Below, in pieces: positions 37,431-49,400 of a stretch of 64,000 nt of DNA. The stretch's first letter is position 1; each line of letters begins with the position of its first letter. The translations under genes and the position numbers were made by a program. Source of the stretch: Lingula anatina (taxonomy: Eukaryota > Brachiopoda > Lingulata > Lingulida > Lingulidae); NCBI RefSeq assembly GCF_001039355.2, contig NW_019775591.1, positions 781,889 through 845,888 on the forward strand, read 5' to 3'. A model generated the notes under the pieces. The model saw only the letters and a list, made by a program, of their open reading frames with translations. It made no database searches and was not told where the DNA came from.

Positions 37431-39278
37431 TCTGTCTATACATACATACATACATACATACATACATACATACATCAGTGGCGGATTTAGGGGATGATAG
37501 GGGGATCCTGACCACCCCCCTTCAACTTCTAAAAAAAATCACAGGGTACCGGAGAAGATCAGCATTGGTCAGAATTGTGCCGGAAGTGACGTGTAGTGGT
37601 GTAAGACGTAAAGCTGAGTGGTCATTTTTTAGCTGGAGGTGAACGGGAGAGAAGACATGGACTCGGAGAAAAAAGCAGTTTTTCAAACAACATGGTAAGA
37701 TGACATTTCTTCTTTACGCATTTTGGGCAGAGAATACTTGTAGAAATAATAGGCACATGATATGAAAACGTGACACGGAACTTGAAGGTGCAAAATCGTG
37801 GTTAATTTGCAGACAACTTGTTTTGAAATACATTCTGGATCGACCGCCAGCGCGACAAAGAGCGTAAAGGGAAAGGAATTCCCGGGAGGCTATAAATCGT
37901 TGTCATTTAGAATTTTGACATTTATATAATCTGATATGTCCATATCTAAGTATTTTTGGGTGTTTTATGGTATGTGCTGCAATTATAATGATGTTTTAGA
38001 GGTTTTGAAGGACCTTGTGAAAACCAGGAAGTAGTTCGTAATTGACAACTGAATCGTACCGATCTACGACTGCTGTGCAAAGATGTATCTTTTTTATGCA
38101 GCATGTATTTCAAAACAAGTTGTCTGCAAATTAACCATGATTTTGCACCTTCAAGTTCCGTGACACGTTTTCATATCATGTGCTAGCTATTGTTTCAACA
38201 AGTATTCTCTGCCCCAAAGCATAAAGATAAAATGTTATCTTACCGTGTTGTTAGAATAACTGCTTTTTTCTCCAAGCCCACGTCTTCATTCCCATTCACC
38301 TCCAGCTAAAAATGACCACTCAGCTTTACGTCTTACGCCACTACACGTCACTTCCGGCACAATTCTGACCAACGCTGATCTTCTACGGTACACTTTATTG
38401 TCCCAGCTGAATTATGGTTCGGCATTGCATTAGCCAAAACCCACTCAAATAATCCTGTATCCACCCCTGTACACACACACATACATACATACATACATTA
38501 CATACATACATACATATATATAAATATATATTCCCTGTTGTACTACTTTCAATATCTTTGCAATATGACTTATTAGGCTAATTGCTTTAAATTCAATGTT
38601 GGACTTTCGGTTTCTTCGGAAGAGTTATAAATTTTGAGCTCTTCATTTCTGTTGGACTTATATAGGTAGTTCGCATTGGCACTACACTGTAACTCCACGG
38701 GGACTCTCGCTGAGTGCAGTCAGGGATTCTTGCTGAATGCAATCAGATCAACAGATTAACACTCCTCTCGTTTTCAACGAACTCGAGTACTTAACCGCTT
38801 CTCTGTATTCTGCTCAACGCCAGGGGAAGTGTTAATCTCTCAATTTGATTGCATTCAGCAAAAATCCCTGTGGAGTGAGTTCGAAATTCCAAGTTCATTG
38901 TGAACACACCCTTTGCTTTATTTTCAAACATAGAATTTGAAAATCACGACATAGTGAATTCTAGAAATGATATTTAAATAATATTTTATTCCCTGTAGTT
39001 CTATACTCATCAACAATTACAAACCTAGGTCTTGGATCCAACATAATCCTCTTGATCACAGCCTAAAATATATACGTTTTGCCTTCAATAATTGTTGACA
39101 CGTGTGTTTGAATTTATACAGGCAACCCTACATACTACCGAGGGCACGATGTCTCTCTGAATACTCGCTTGATGGACGCAGCAGTTGCCAGTACGTTAAA
39201 TACAAGGTCCGTGTAGACAGCAAGTGGGAGAGCATAGAAGCGGGCTGCGCGTTCGCGCCAAGGATTCCCTTTTGGTAG
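35754..39278 (+). CDS. IL-17-like secreted cytokine, 3 exons, 127 aa
   Basis: Exons 35754-35765 (only four codons), 37146-37360 and 39122-39278; phases 0 and 2 join correctly. Residues 1-20 form a signal peptide once exon 1 is joined: MEVK then GLYLFAVLVVAVAIAS. The mature part holds the IL-17 core CPW, D-x-K-P-x-R-x-P, then a Cys at 86, Cys98, a Val-rich strand, Trp111 and Gly117-Cys118 near the end. There are six cysteines: 29, 47, 64, 86, 98, 118. Asn58 is in an NTT sequon. IL-17s are secreted cystine-knot dimers that signal through SEFIR receptors in mucosal defence. Odd: the family's final Gly-Cys-x-Cys reads Gly-Cys-Ala-Phe, Cys86 and Cys98 are unusually far apart, and the protein is short. 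The three-exon layout with a tiny first exon resembles vertebrate IL17A. The family call is strong; the subfamily is unknown. Confidence 0.85.
36350..36992. mobile_element. MITE with TTAAAG-N2-ATAATAACT ends in IL-17 intron 1
   Basis: TTAAAGTCATAATAACTCTT at the left and AAGAGTTATTATTGCTTTAA at the right bound 643 bp. Interior blocks (TTTTGGCCAAAA, TACCACTAAAACGGC on the opposite strand, CTCTTAAGAG) recur inverted in the element at 52907-53242. Its left end coincides with the point where unit A breaks off. Confidence 0.7.
37375..37475. repeat. (TC)n, (AC)n and (CATA)n microsatellites
   Basis: Three adjoining simple repeats in IL-17 intron 2. A foldback element is inserted at their end, and ACAT repeats resume at 38471. 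Confidence 0.95.
37476..38469. mobile_element. Foldback-type element with 289-bp arms
   Basis: The ends CAGTGGCGGATTTAGG and (inverted) CAGGGGTGGATACAGG are hAT-like. Inside, 37546-37834 and 38102-38391 are inverted copies of each other (mostly identical) around a 267-bp spacer. Each arm carries CCGGAAGTGACGTG, an ETS/CRE-like promoter motif. The left arm also has an ATG codon (Met-Asp-Ser-Glu-Lys-Lys) followed by a good donor GTAAGA. It lies in IL-17 intron 2. Confidence 0.8.
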
Positions 39279-39386
39279 ACGTAATGACGGATGTCCAGGC
39301 GGTAAAGAACAAAGTTGTAGGTCAACTGGAATCTGAGTTCGTGGGACAAGCAGCAGCAATATTCTGGAATCCGAAGATCGTGTGAA

Positions 39387-39392
39387 AATAAA
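39387..39392 (+). terminator. IL-17-like gene polyadenylation signal
   Basis: AATAAA, 109 bases after the stop codon; a typical short cytokine 3' UTR. Confidence 0.6.
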
Positions 39393-39692
39393 GGAACAAC
39401 TACAACAACGACTGAATGTAATGAATGTGTTTCTCTAGCAGATTAAAATTGAAAAAAACTCCATATGATAGCGCCTGGTATTTACCTTGCAAATTTTGCC
39501 TTTACGAGGCATAATTCATTTCTTAATCATATTTTGAATTTGTATAATTTTTTGATGATATCTTTGATTTATCTAATGTCAATTTTTAACAACGCACTCT
39601 ATTATCATACATTTATTTGAAATGATTTTAATATCTTAGTTTATATACTATTATAATATTAATATTATATATACTACAATATATTTACTGCA

Positions 39693-39743
<51 letters not shown>

Positions 39744-40575
39744 CTATACGTTCTTATATCTGAAAGACGCTTTGATATTTTTGTGGCCGTGATAATTAAC
39801 ATTATAGTATTACTAAATTATATGAAACGAAGCTGTCAACATGAAAAAAACAGTGAATTATTATTATTTTGAAACCGTAGGCCTATAACATTTTTAGCTT
39901 TAGATATATTATTTATTGAATAACACATTTCTTACACGTTTTTGATATGTTTTACTCTATTTTTGTGTTTTATAGACCTCTACACAATTCTATGTATTCG
40001 TGTTTGGTTTACATTTCAGTATTAATAAATCTAAAATTGCGAGACTTATGTTCAATTATTTCATATTTTCTTTAATATCAAATCTTTAGATATTAGTTAA
40101 AATGCACAAAAGGCATTCTTTATAAATGTACAGAGTTGCCATAATAATATGATTCCCCTAAGAAGTGCCTAGTTTAAAACTTTCAAATTTCATACGTTGC
40201 CAAGAGACCCCGATCTCTATATCACGCGCAGTGTGTGTGTGTGTGTGGGGGGNTCTCTCTCTTGCTTCTTTATCCCACACGTGCACTAATCTGTCAAAGA
40301 AACCCTCAAATACATGGATTTAGAAACCCTTTCCCGCCTTAATCCCCCTAAATCTCCTTTCTACTTCAATCAGAATTTTTATGCCTGAATTCCGGTTAAA
40401 AAACTGAAAATTAAGTATGTCACCGAAACAAGAAGCACCAACCTTAACATCGAAAGAGTGTTAATAAAAATGTCATATTTATTTAACAAGATTTTATCGT
40501 TAAAGCAGATATATAGGGCGTGAATTTAAAGTGGACTGGGGCAAACCAAAAGAGAGAGAGAGAGAGAGAGTGAAA

Positions 40576-40644
<69 letters not shown>

Positions 40645-40985
40645 ACAGAGATTTCCCCTTAGTCCCCCGTTCCCTGCACTTATGTAGGGGTGGGCAAATG
40701 AAAGCTTTTTTGGGAAATTTAATTTCAGACAAGTGGATTATGAGGCCATTTTGGCTGCTGAATACAAAATTAATAAGTATTTTCGTTCTAAATTACATCT
40801 GATATTGGTATCAAGCGATTTTTCAAAATGGCCACCAAACGCTCCCTCAAATCACATATTTCTCATGTAAATCTTTAAATATCAATTCAATGATTGTGTC
40901 AGCGACAGTTACTCAACTTCCCTACTTAATGAACTCTACCAATAGTGAACGCATTCAACACCGTACCTGAGCAGATTTTGCATCC
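39393..40985. other. AT-rich intergenic DNA with microsatellites and an N at 40253
   Basis: (AT)n at 39703-39740 and (GA)n then (TA)n at 40553-40641. The N follows a GT/G run. No gene is seen. Confidence 0.6.
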
Positions 40986-40991
40986 AGCTGC

Positions 40992-41203
40992 TATATAAGC
41001 TGGACGTTTTCTACAGCGGTATGCAGTGCGGCATCGACACACTCCGACGACCACAGCTTGTAGCAACGACAGGCGGCTCGACAGCAGCGGTTCACTCCAG
41101 CGCCTCGCACCGGCCTACGACTCCGCGGTCACCCCGGCGGCTCGACAGCAGCGGTTCTCTCCAGCGCCTCGCACCGGCCTACGACTCCGCGGTCACCCCG
41201 GCG
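40992..41203. repeat. TATA motif followed by a 64-bp minisatellite cut by an N
   Basis: TATATAA at 40992-40998 is followed 74 bases later by a GC-rich 64-bp unit starting GGCGGCTCGACAGC, at 41072 and 41136. A third copy starts at 41200 (GGCG) and is cut by the N at 41204. The unit length is not a multiple of three, so it is not a simple coding repeat. More copies may be hidden in the gap. Confidence 0.75.
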
Positions 41204-41543
41204 NGATTGCTTGTATTGTTATATGTCTAACCAAATGATTTCATGATCAATGAGCGCAAATAGATACATCATTTCGGTTGGGTCATTTCATTTTGGGTTA
41301 AGAAGAGGATTTTTTAGTCAATTTGAGGTAAAAAAATCACCCCCAAATCACTATTTCTGTGTACCTAAATACAAATGTTTATATGCAACTGTGGCTTTTA
41401 AATTAGGAAAAAAACAATAATACAACAAATATGGTCAATATTGTTCAAGGATCACATGAAACTGAAAAGTTTTGACATATAGAATAGGCATAATGTTAGT
41501 TACATACGGGAATATTTACAGTAGAACACTCAGTAGCAGAGCA

Positions 41544-41666
41544 TTAAGGATATTATTACTCTATATTACCATCCAGATACCGAAAATGAGAATTTATTTA
41601 TCATCTAAAAAAATGTATGTAAGGCAGTAAATAAGGAGTTTTGGGTGAACGGTGACAATATCCTTA
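41544..41666. mobile_element. TTAAGGATATT-ended element, short form
   Basis: 123 bp that join the left and right ends of the 770-790 bp elements at 19953 and 23995 (CATCCAGATACCGAAAATGA next to GTAAATAAGGAGTTTT), with the whole middle missing. It is an internal-deletion derivative. Confidence 0.8.
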
Positions 41667-41683
41667 TTGCCTTCATTTATAAC

Positions 41684-42384
41684 CTAGTCACACTAGAGGC
41701 GGAATGAGCTAGAATGTAGTCGGAATGAAAATTTCTTGTTTATTCCTGGATATTTGAAGTATCTAAAAATTCTAAGCGCATTCTATATGTTTGGGTCCAT
41801 TCTTGCGTCCTGTTCAAATGTTTTGCTCATGCTCAAAACTTTCGAAGTGCATATCAAGTGGAAAAATATCGAATGGCATTCAAGTGTATTCTAACTGCAC
41901 TATGAGCGCATTCTTAAGATTCTTACGGAATTCCAACAGCATTCGAAACATTTTGATCGCATTCGAGGGAGAACCGAAAAGGCAAGACGCTTCAAATCTT
42001 GTCAGAATGTTCCACATTGTGCCTCCAATGAGCAGTATTGCAACTCGAATGCATCTTGATTGCAGGCCTGAATTCAGCCAGCAATGAAACCACACTTGTA
42101 TGGCATTCGAAGTGCATTCTAAATATTCTCACTATATTTAGACAGCATTAACGATATTCCTAATGTGTTCCAACTACATTCGAGCTGCATTTGAGAGCTA
42201 ATACAATACAACCGAAAAGTGCACGAATCATTCCAGGTGGGTTCGAAGCGCATTCTGAGGTATTCTTACAGGAATTAAGGTCAATTTGATATATTGCCCA
42301 ACGAATGTGGCACGAGTTTTGAAAATTCTTCATTACGGCTCATTCTGCTTGATTTCTTCCGATTCCAAATAAGTGTGACAGGGG
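41684..42384. mobile_element. MITE with GTCACACT ends and repeated GCATTC motif
   Basis: CTAGTCACACTAGAGGCGGA at the left and a diverged inverted partner ending AGTGTGACAGGGGG at the right bound about 700 bp. Between them GCATTC or its complement GAATGC recurs many times at irregular spacing. A reversed partial copy of the left end is at 59430-59531. Confidence 0.65.
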
Positions 42385-44446
42385 GCTTTACAGTGCCTTT
42401 TGGTCTCAGTGTATTTCTTGTTGATGCTTTCATGGTGGGGGTGAGATAGTACTCTTAAACTACGCAACTGAAACTAAGGGCTATTCCAAGGTCAAGAGCT
42501 TAGAGGTTGTAAGAGGTTGACGTCACCTAAAAAAGTTTTACCTGTTCTGAAGAAAAGGAAAATTATACAGCATAACATTTTTTGGTACACATCCATGAAG
42601 GTATTTTCAGCATTGTTGTTATACCAAACTGTTATCCATGAATTCAGTATGTACATAATGGCCATTATTTGTATTTATCTTAGGCTCGAAGTCTGTATTG
42701 TATGTATATGTTTGTTTTAAATAAGATATTTTTTACAGATGTCACCCTACCAATATTGCCAATGTCTTGAATATGCTAATATTTGAACTCAGCAAGCCTC
42801 AAAACATAGAAAGACATATATTACACATCATTTTTATGTACTTTACTGTGAAAATATGGCCAAAAAGCCATTTCCCACCTTTTTTCACAAACAAATAGCA
42901 GGTACCAATATAAATCTTTAGCTTTGGTAAAAAATATTGTCAGATTTGTGTTCAGCAGCACAAATGGCCATAGAATCCACCTGTTTTAAAAAAAATTGTC
43001 ATTTGCCCACCCGTTATGAGTGGAGTGGGTGAAAATGCCTATACGTTTAATTAAAAACATTGACGGTAAATTATGACAATCTATGTATCATATAGTGATA
43101 GAATAAAACCACTGCAATGGAGAGGAATTGTTCCTTTGATTGATGAATTGCTCCTATGATTGATTAAGTATAAAAAACGTTTGGAGTTGTTACAAAAAAT
43201 GATATTATTAAGAAAATTATAGTAACATTGAAGGCAATTACCATGTATCTAGTTTTCGACTTTTTAAAATCTATTTAGCAAATGTTGTAAACATAACAAA
43301 TGTTGTAAAACAGCAAGTTTTTTTAAATGAAAAGTAACATCAGCTGTAGCTCGCAGGGGCCACAGAAAATGACGAGGCAAATGACAACAGGCATATTACT
43401 TGAGCTTTATTTGAAATAGTCTCACGTTGAAACAGTCGTGTAGCTAAAACAAAGAAAATACAATTGTTACTTATTTGTCTAGTTGGTATCACCACTTACT
43501 TCTCACATAACATCTGAGTTTATGAAAATACAATTATCAACTTGGTTATTAATTAAGAAAACTATATAATGTAAACAGAGAAATACTGGTAATATACATT
43601 ATGTACAAAATTGACATAAACATCTTACCATTATGCCTCTACTGGGTAAATACATAAATAATGCCACTGCATTTCTGCACCTCTGCACTTCTGCACTCCT
43701 CTGCAGCACACACCTAACTGACCCACACTCTCCTGGGTGTGACAACTAGGACTGTTCACTTATGCTAATGAGGTCCTTTTATTAAAGGAATGTGATAGAT
43801 GTGCTTGCTCAGCATATCTGATGCAATAAACCATAAACTTTGATACAATCATTTTTGTTCTTACATCAGCTATGCAATTTCGAATAAACTAAAGCATTTC
43901 TGTCCATCACTTGAGAAGTAAACTGATCCGTTCCACCCAATATATATATAGTCTGCTCTCAGTCGGACGTCATCAGCAGTGGTCCCGTAACAGGTGTTAC
44001 AATTTACTAGCAGCCACCCAGAACTCATGATGCAATACTGGCATAATCAAATGTAATCAGGAGAGAATTATAGGTATCGTGTATCCGTGTTTATATCTAC
44101 TTAGGTTGGATTGCATGCATTATTATGACAACAAAGCAGGCATGACACCCGGCGTCACCTGCGAGCTCTATATTTAGTAAAGCAAAAAGGCACCTCCATT
44201 TTATACATTGTAGTCGTGTGTTTTACAGTGCGGGTAAACATACAGGTAAAAAGCACCACTGTACCTGAGGACAGGCATTAATGGAAAATTTCTGCAGAGC
44301 TTAGCATTATCTGTTGGATAGAGACATTCATTATCAACAGACGCAATTTGACAAGTATAATCTAACCGGTAAGTCAATTAACACTTACCTAAGCAAAATA
44401 ATAAAGTATATTCCAGATTTGTTTATTATTATTTTTTGTATACTAG

Positions 44447-44487
<41 letters not shown>

Positions 44488-44656
44488 TTCACTGTGATGG
44501 CTTAAAGAGATACAAACGTACACAGATTGACCTCTCAGTTAGCCTATATATGTTGGGGTATAAAAACACTAAAACTACGGCATGTTGATGTTCAATATTT
44601 GAACTTAACAAACCTTATTTACACGTACATTATTATGAGTAACAGCAGCGTTTTAA
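42385..44656. other. Intergenic DNA without a recognised gene
   Basis: AT-rich. The only clear feature is a (GT)n microsatellite at about 44450-44480. Confidence 0.5.
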
Positions 44657-45590
44657 TGACTAAAACCTGGGGTCCCAACCCAACATAAGGGCTTCTACGT
44701 CTATGGCCAAAAAATTGGGGAAAACGTTGGATTTCGTGTGTGAAGAGCACGTCATCGTGCAACTTTTGGAGATCACAGACAGCACGTAGAAATTTTTCGA
44801 CATGATCAACAGTTGCTGCGTGCGGTCTACAAATTCTCAAAAAAAGGAAAAAGTACAACACTGCGCTTGGGTGGCTACGGTGCGTGCGATGCACGTGGTT
44901 AAGACCCATGATACACGTACTTATTTCTTGCTCACTACGTTCTCACTCCTCACTTCCACGCGCCCACCGTGTGGATCGCACGGGTTTCGTGCATGTTGTG
45001 CGAGTAGTGGTCACTCTATGCGCAAGGACCGTGAGTTTTAAAGGAGGGGCATGAACGAAAAAGCGTTATTTCTGCCTCTGATGTCAAGTTTTAAAAATGC
45101 CTAAAAAGACAACAAAGAGCAAGAGGGGGAGAAAGGGATCGGGGACAAGTCAGGAATCTTTGAACACTGCTGCGGATATAATAATCTCCTCAAACATGCA
45201 CTGTTTTATACCCTCCCAAATAAAAGAACATCTCAATACGCAAGACTCGCGTGCACAGGACGAGCAACAACCGTAGGAAGTCAACAAGACTACCCTACGT
45301 CCATTTGCGTTACTCCTTGTGCGCATAACGTACGTAGTGCACGATGCTTGTACTTTGCATTCACGGGGCGCGCGGAATACGTGCGAAAGCCCGTCAGGCG
45401 CAATAGGCACTTCTGGCGTGCGGAGGCTGTGCTTCTCACGTACTTTCGACGCACTTTCTCCTTGCGCACTCATTGCAACCACCAATTACTAGATTCCTTC
45501 CCTGCAATCTAGCTACGGCCCAGCCAGACGAGAGGAACCTAAGAAAGTAAGACCTGAAAATCGTGCGTGGATTTGGGACCCAGGCTTAAT
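44657..45590. mobile_element. GC-rich element with TAAAACCTGGGGTCCCAA ends
   Basis: The left end TAAAACCTGGGGTCCCAA and inverted right end (TTAAGCCTGGGTCCCAAA) bound about 930 bp that is much richer in CpG and ACGT motifs than its surroundings. TTAATG appears at both borders. No transposase is recognised. Confidence 0.6.
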
Positions 45591-46456
45591 GCATGTAAAG
45601 AGTGCTCAGAACTGTGACCACGCAAGCAAAAGGTGTCATACACACACTGCATACATAACCATATTTACACTATTTTTGCCGTGTATTCCTTTTCTTGTAG
45701 AATATAATACAACTCAACATGGACAAATCTTGTCGCACGTTATCATAACGAGGTATCGTTTTTTAAATACATGTACATTTATCATTTTTCGTTTCATTTT
45801 ACTTAATGATTCGCTCAGTTACGATTATGCCCGGCTTTCATACATAGGGGCATGACTTAACTAAGGCGTCAGCACATCCTATAGCAAAACATCAGGCCTG
45901 TCGCACACTCTTTCGCAAATTTGCTGCAAATTTGCAAGAGCGTGAATACTTATTCTTAGCAATATAAATAATTTGCCGCAATATTGCTGCAAACCAAAAA
46001 ATTGAGGCAACAAATTTTCAGTAGTTTGCTAGAAAATTTTTATTGCTACTTGTTGATGTATTACTACACTTCACATTTACATGCTCCAATTAATTGTTGC
46101 AAGTGTTACATTCGGTGTGCCTCACATAATTGTATTTGCTACGTTGTGAAATCAGTTTTTAATATACTTTACATGTAAGTTTTATGCCTATCTATTTTAA
46201 CATATTTATTTATTTTTTTTTATTATTTATTGCGGTTCAAGTACATTTTTTACAATGACTATGACCTAACAGTATACATAATATAATCATATAACTAAAA
46301 TTACAATAGTAAATTACAATATTGTTTATACAATAACTGTGATCAGATTTTACAATTGCAGTATACGCTCGTTACTNTTAATTATAATTAATTTTCAGAT
46401 TTTAAAAATATAATTTGGATAAAGATACCACAACAGCTCATCTTTAAGAAAACAAA
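45591..46456. other. Region upstream of ODC-like gene 1, N at 46377
   Basis: AT-rich, no gene. It must hold the promoter of the gene starting at 46457, but no TATA box can be singled out. Confidence 0.4.
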
Positions 46457-49400
46457 ATGACGACAGTACGCCCTGAAACCACGCAAGATATTGAGTCAAT
46501 TCCTGGACGTCACAATAACCAGGCAATACTGCAAGTTATAAACGAAAAAATATTAGAAAGGACAGACAGGGTAATTACGGCAATTGAGAATCATGAGATT
46601 TTTTAACATGGCATTAACATAATATTGTGGTGTAAGGCATGTTTAAATATGAAATCAATATGTTTTAGGTTGAAAATGGTTGTGGTTTAAGGCTTTCAAG
46701 ATTCATTGGTCCGATCGTGAAAGAAACTTAAATAGCTTTAAATTAGGGGACTTACTAGTCCGAGGGTCAAATATGGCGACCCATTACAAAGCTTGTCGTC
46801 CAATCCACTACCTCAGGGAAGTATTCAAGTGGGTCGGCCATATTTGACCCTCGGACTAGTTAGTCCCCTATTCTGAATGGGGCCTCAGCCACTGAATCTC
46901 TTGGACAACTCTATGGTTTGTCTTCTTTTGGCATTGATGGTAAAAAAGTGAATCGTTTCAAAGTGACTAACCGTGCTATTGCCGTAACACATATGATAAA
47001 GGCGAAACTAGTGTTTCATGTGATCAAAGGCGAAACTAGTGTTTCATGTTAGAATCACCAATATAAGTTGCCCATATTGACGAGCTTCAATTACTAACAT
47101 GCTTTTGAAGGCACCATTAGATTTTTTTATTTGAATGACAATCGTATCTCTATTCCATCAGATTAATTGACTTGGTTATGGAAATGTAAATGTATACGTG
47201 GATTAAAGCAAAGAATATGAAACACATTCCTTTTTGGTTAAATTTGGGCTGGTGTCATCTGCAGTAATCAAACATACACATTAATATTCATATTATATTA
47301 TAAATATTGCAGCGTCCCTTCTATATTGTCAATTTGAATGACATCGTTAACAAGCACAAGCACTGGGTGGAACTGATGCCACGTGTCAAACCCTTCTACG
47401 CTGTGAAATGTAACAACACTGAGCCTGTCGTGAAGACCATTGCGGCACTTGGAGCGGGTTTTGACTGCTCCAATAGCGCTGAATTCCAGCAGGTTCTAAC
47501 CCATGGGGTGGGAACAGATCGGATTATATATGCCCATCCCTGCAAAGATCCCCAAGACATCAAACGTGCCTCAGAACAAGGAGTCGACCTTATGACCTTT
47601 GACAACGAGTATGAGTTAGTCAAGATAAAGAATCTCTATCCAGACGCAAGACTTGTGTTACGCATTCACCCACGAGTTGACAAGACTAGGTATACATTTG
47701 GCAATATGTATGGTTGTGCCCTCGACCAATGCAATGAACTAATTGTGAGGGCAAAAGAAATGAAACTGACGGTCGTGGGTGTCAGGTAGTTGTTATAGCA
47801 TTCTATTATTTATAGCTTCTACCTTTACACTAAAAAATTTAACCCGGTACATATTTGATGAAGACGAACGTGTTTAATTCTTATTTAATTTGAACATCTT
47901 TATCCGCTTTTTTGTATAGGTGAATCTTGGTGGTAGGCACACTTTGTTTATAAATTATTACTCTTTTATCTTATTTAGAATTGCTACAGCTTGAAAATTT
48001 ATCCGCGCTGCCACTTTGATAAACAAAGAGACTAAAATCAACTGTGTAAATTTCTATACTTGATGCGGTATTTCATTTGCTGTGCTTTGGTACCTCACAA
48101 TATTAACAGAATACTTAACTTTTTCTTAAGTTTCCATATCGGTGACACCTGTTTCGATTCCATGGCCTACCAAAACACCATACGATTGTGCCATGAGATC
48201 TTTGATGAAGCCAAAGCCATTGGCTACAACTTCAGTTTACTGGACATTGGTGGAGGGTTCCCCGGTTATGCAGTCAAAGGAAAACCAACATTTGCTGATG
48301 TTGCCAAAGACATAAACACGGCTCTGGACGAATATTTCCCCAAGGAAGAAAATGTTGTTGTCATTGCTGAACCTGGAACATACTACGTGCAGTCGGCCTT
48401 CACCTTGGCACTTAGAGTTATCGGTAAACGAGTTTTACGCTCGGCAGCCTCGGACATGGTACGTGTATTTAAAACTGTTTATTCTTTATGTTTTTATACA
48501 ATTTACATGTATATGTGTATGTACATGATGCATCTATCAATCTGTCTGTGTGTCTGTGGCTGCTTCATTTCATATAATATAATTTGAGTTCTCATTTTTC
48601 CTGCAACCCGAACAGGACCACGAACAGTCGTTCTTGTACTACCTCAATGACGGGATTCATGGGTCATTCTTTTTCACAGTGCTGGTTGACAAAGCGATTC
48701 CAGGTTTTCGTGTTATTAAGGTATGTAGTAAGTTTTTAGACAGTTAATAAACAGCGTTTATATGGGTTTTCACTTTTTTAGGTTTAAGTATGGTTTGATT
48801 GGGTAAATATTTAGTTAACAAATGTCAAAGGGCATGTATTAACATATCATCCTTGAACCCAAAGAGTACGTCTGAATAAAAAAGGATAGTCTTGCCAATG
48901 CTTAGACATAGCCACAAGAATCCAATTTCTTTTAATTTCAGAGGAATAATAATTGCAAATAATCAAAACTATCAGTTCTTATGTTCTTCTATTATGTTCA
49001 AGTATTGAAGTGGAAAGAGATTTGGTTATACACATTTCGCTTTTCAGATCTTTTATCTCGTTCATTCATGAGAGGTCATAAAGTCGCTCATTACATGTAC
49101 CTCCGTATTTTTAAGGTTTTAGCATCTATGCTTTACTGATATAAATCTGTCGCCATGTAAGTTTTGGCATTCTTGGTTGTTTTAAACGTGATTTCAGATG
49201 ATCCTGTACAAACAGCCATCAACGTCGTTTGTCGTCGCCGTGCACTTTTCATTGTTAACGCAATAAATAGATAAGCGTGTACATAACGTATTATTATCAA
49301 ACTTATTCATAGTACCAAAGTACAGGCCAAGGTTGAATAGCGGCTTTATTGATCGATGATTTCCTTAAAGTAATGCAGTTTTTGTGAATGTTTCATTTAT

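Noticed and set aside
39128-39359. Minus-strand open frames over IL-17 exon 3
   Set aside because: They are shadows of the plus-strand coding exon, whose splice sites and cysteine pattern are well supported.
41021-41238. GC-rich open frames over the minisatellite
   Set aside because: The 64-bp period shifts frame at each unit and the frames cross an N. There is no family match.
45150-45485. 111-codon minus-strand frame in the GC-rich element
   Set aside because: High GC lengthens chance frames, and no recognisable domain or splice context is present.
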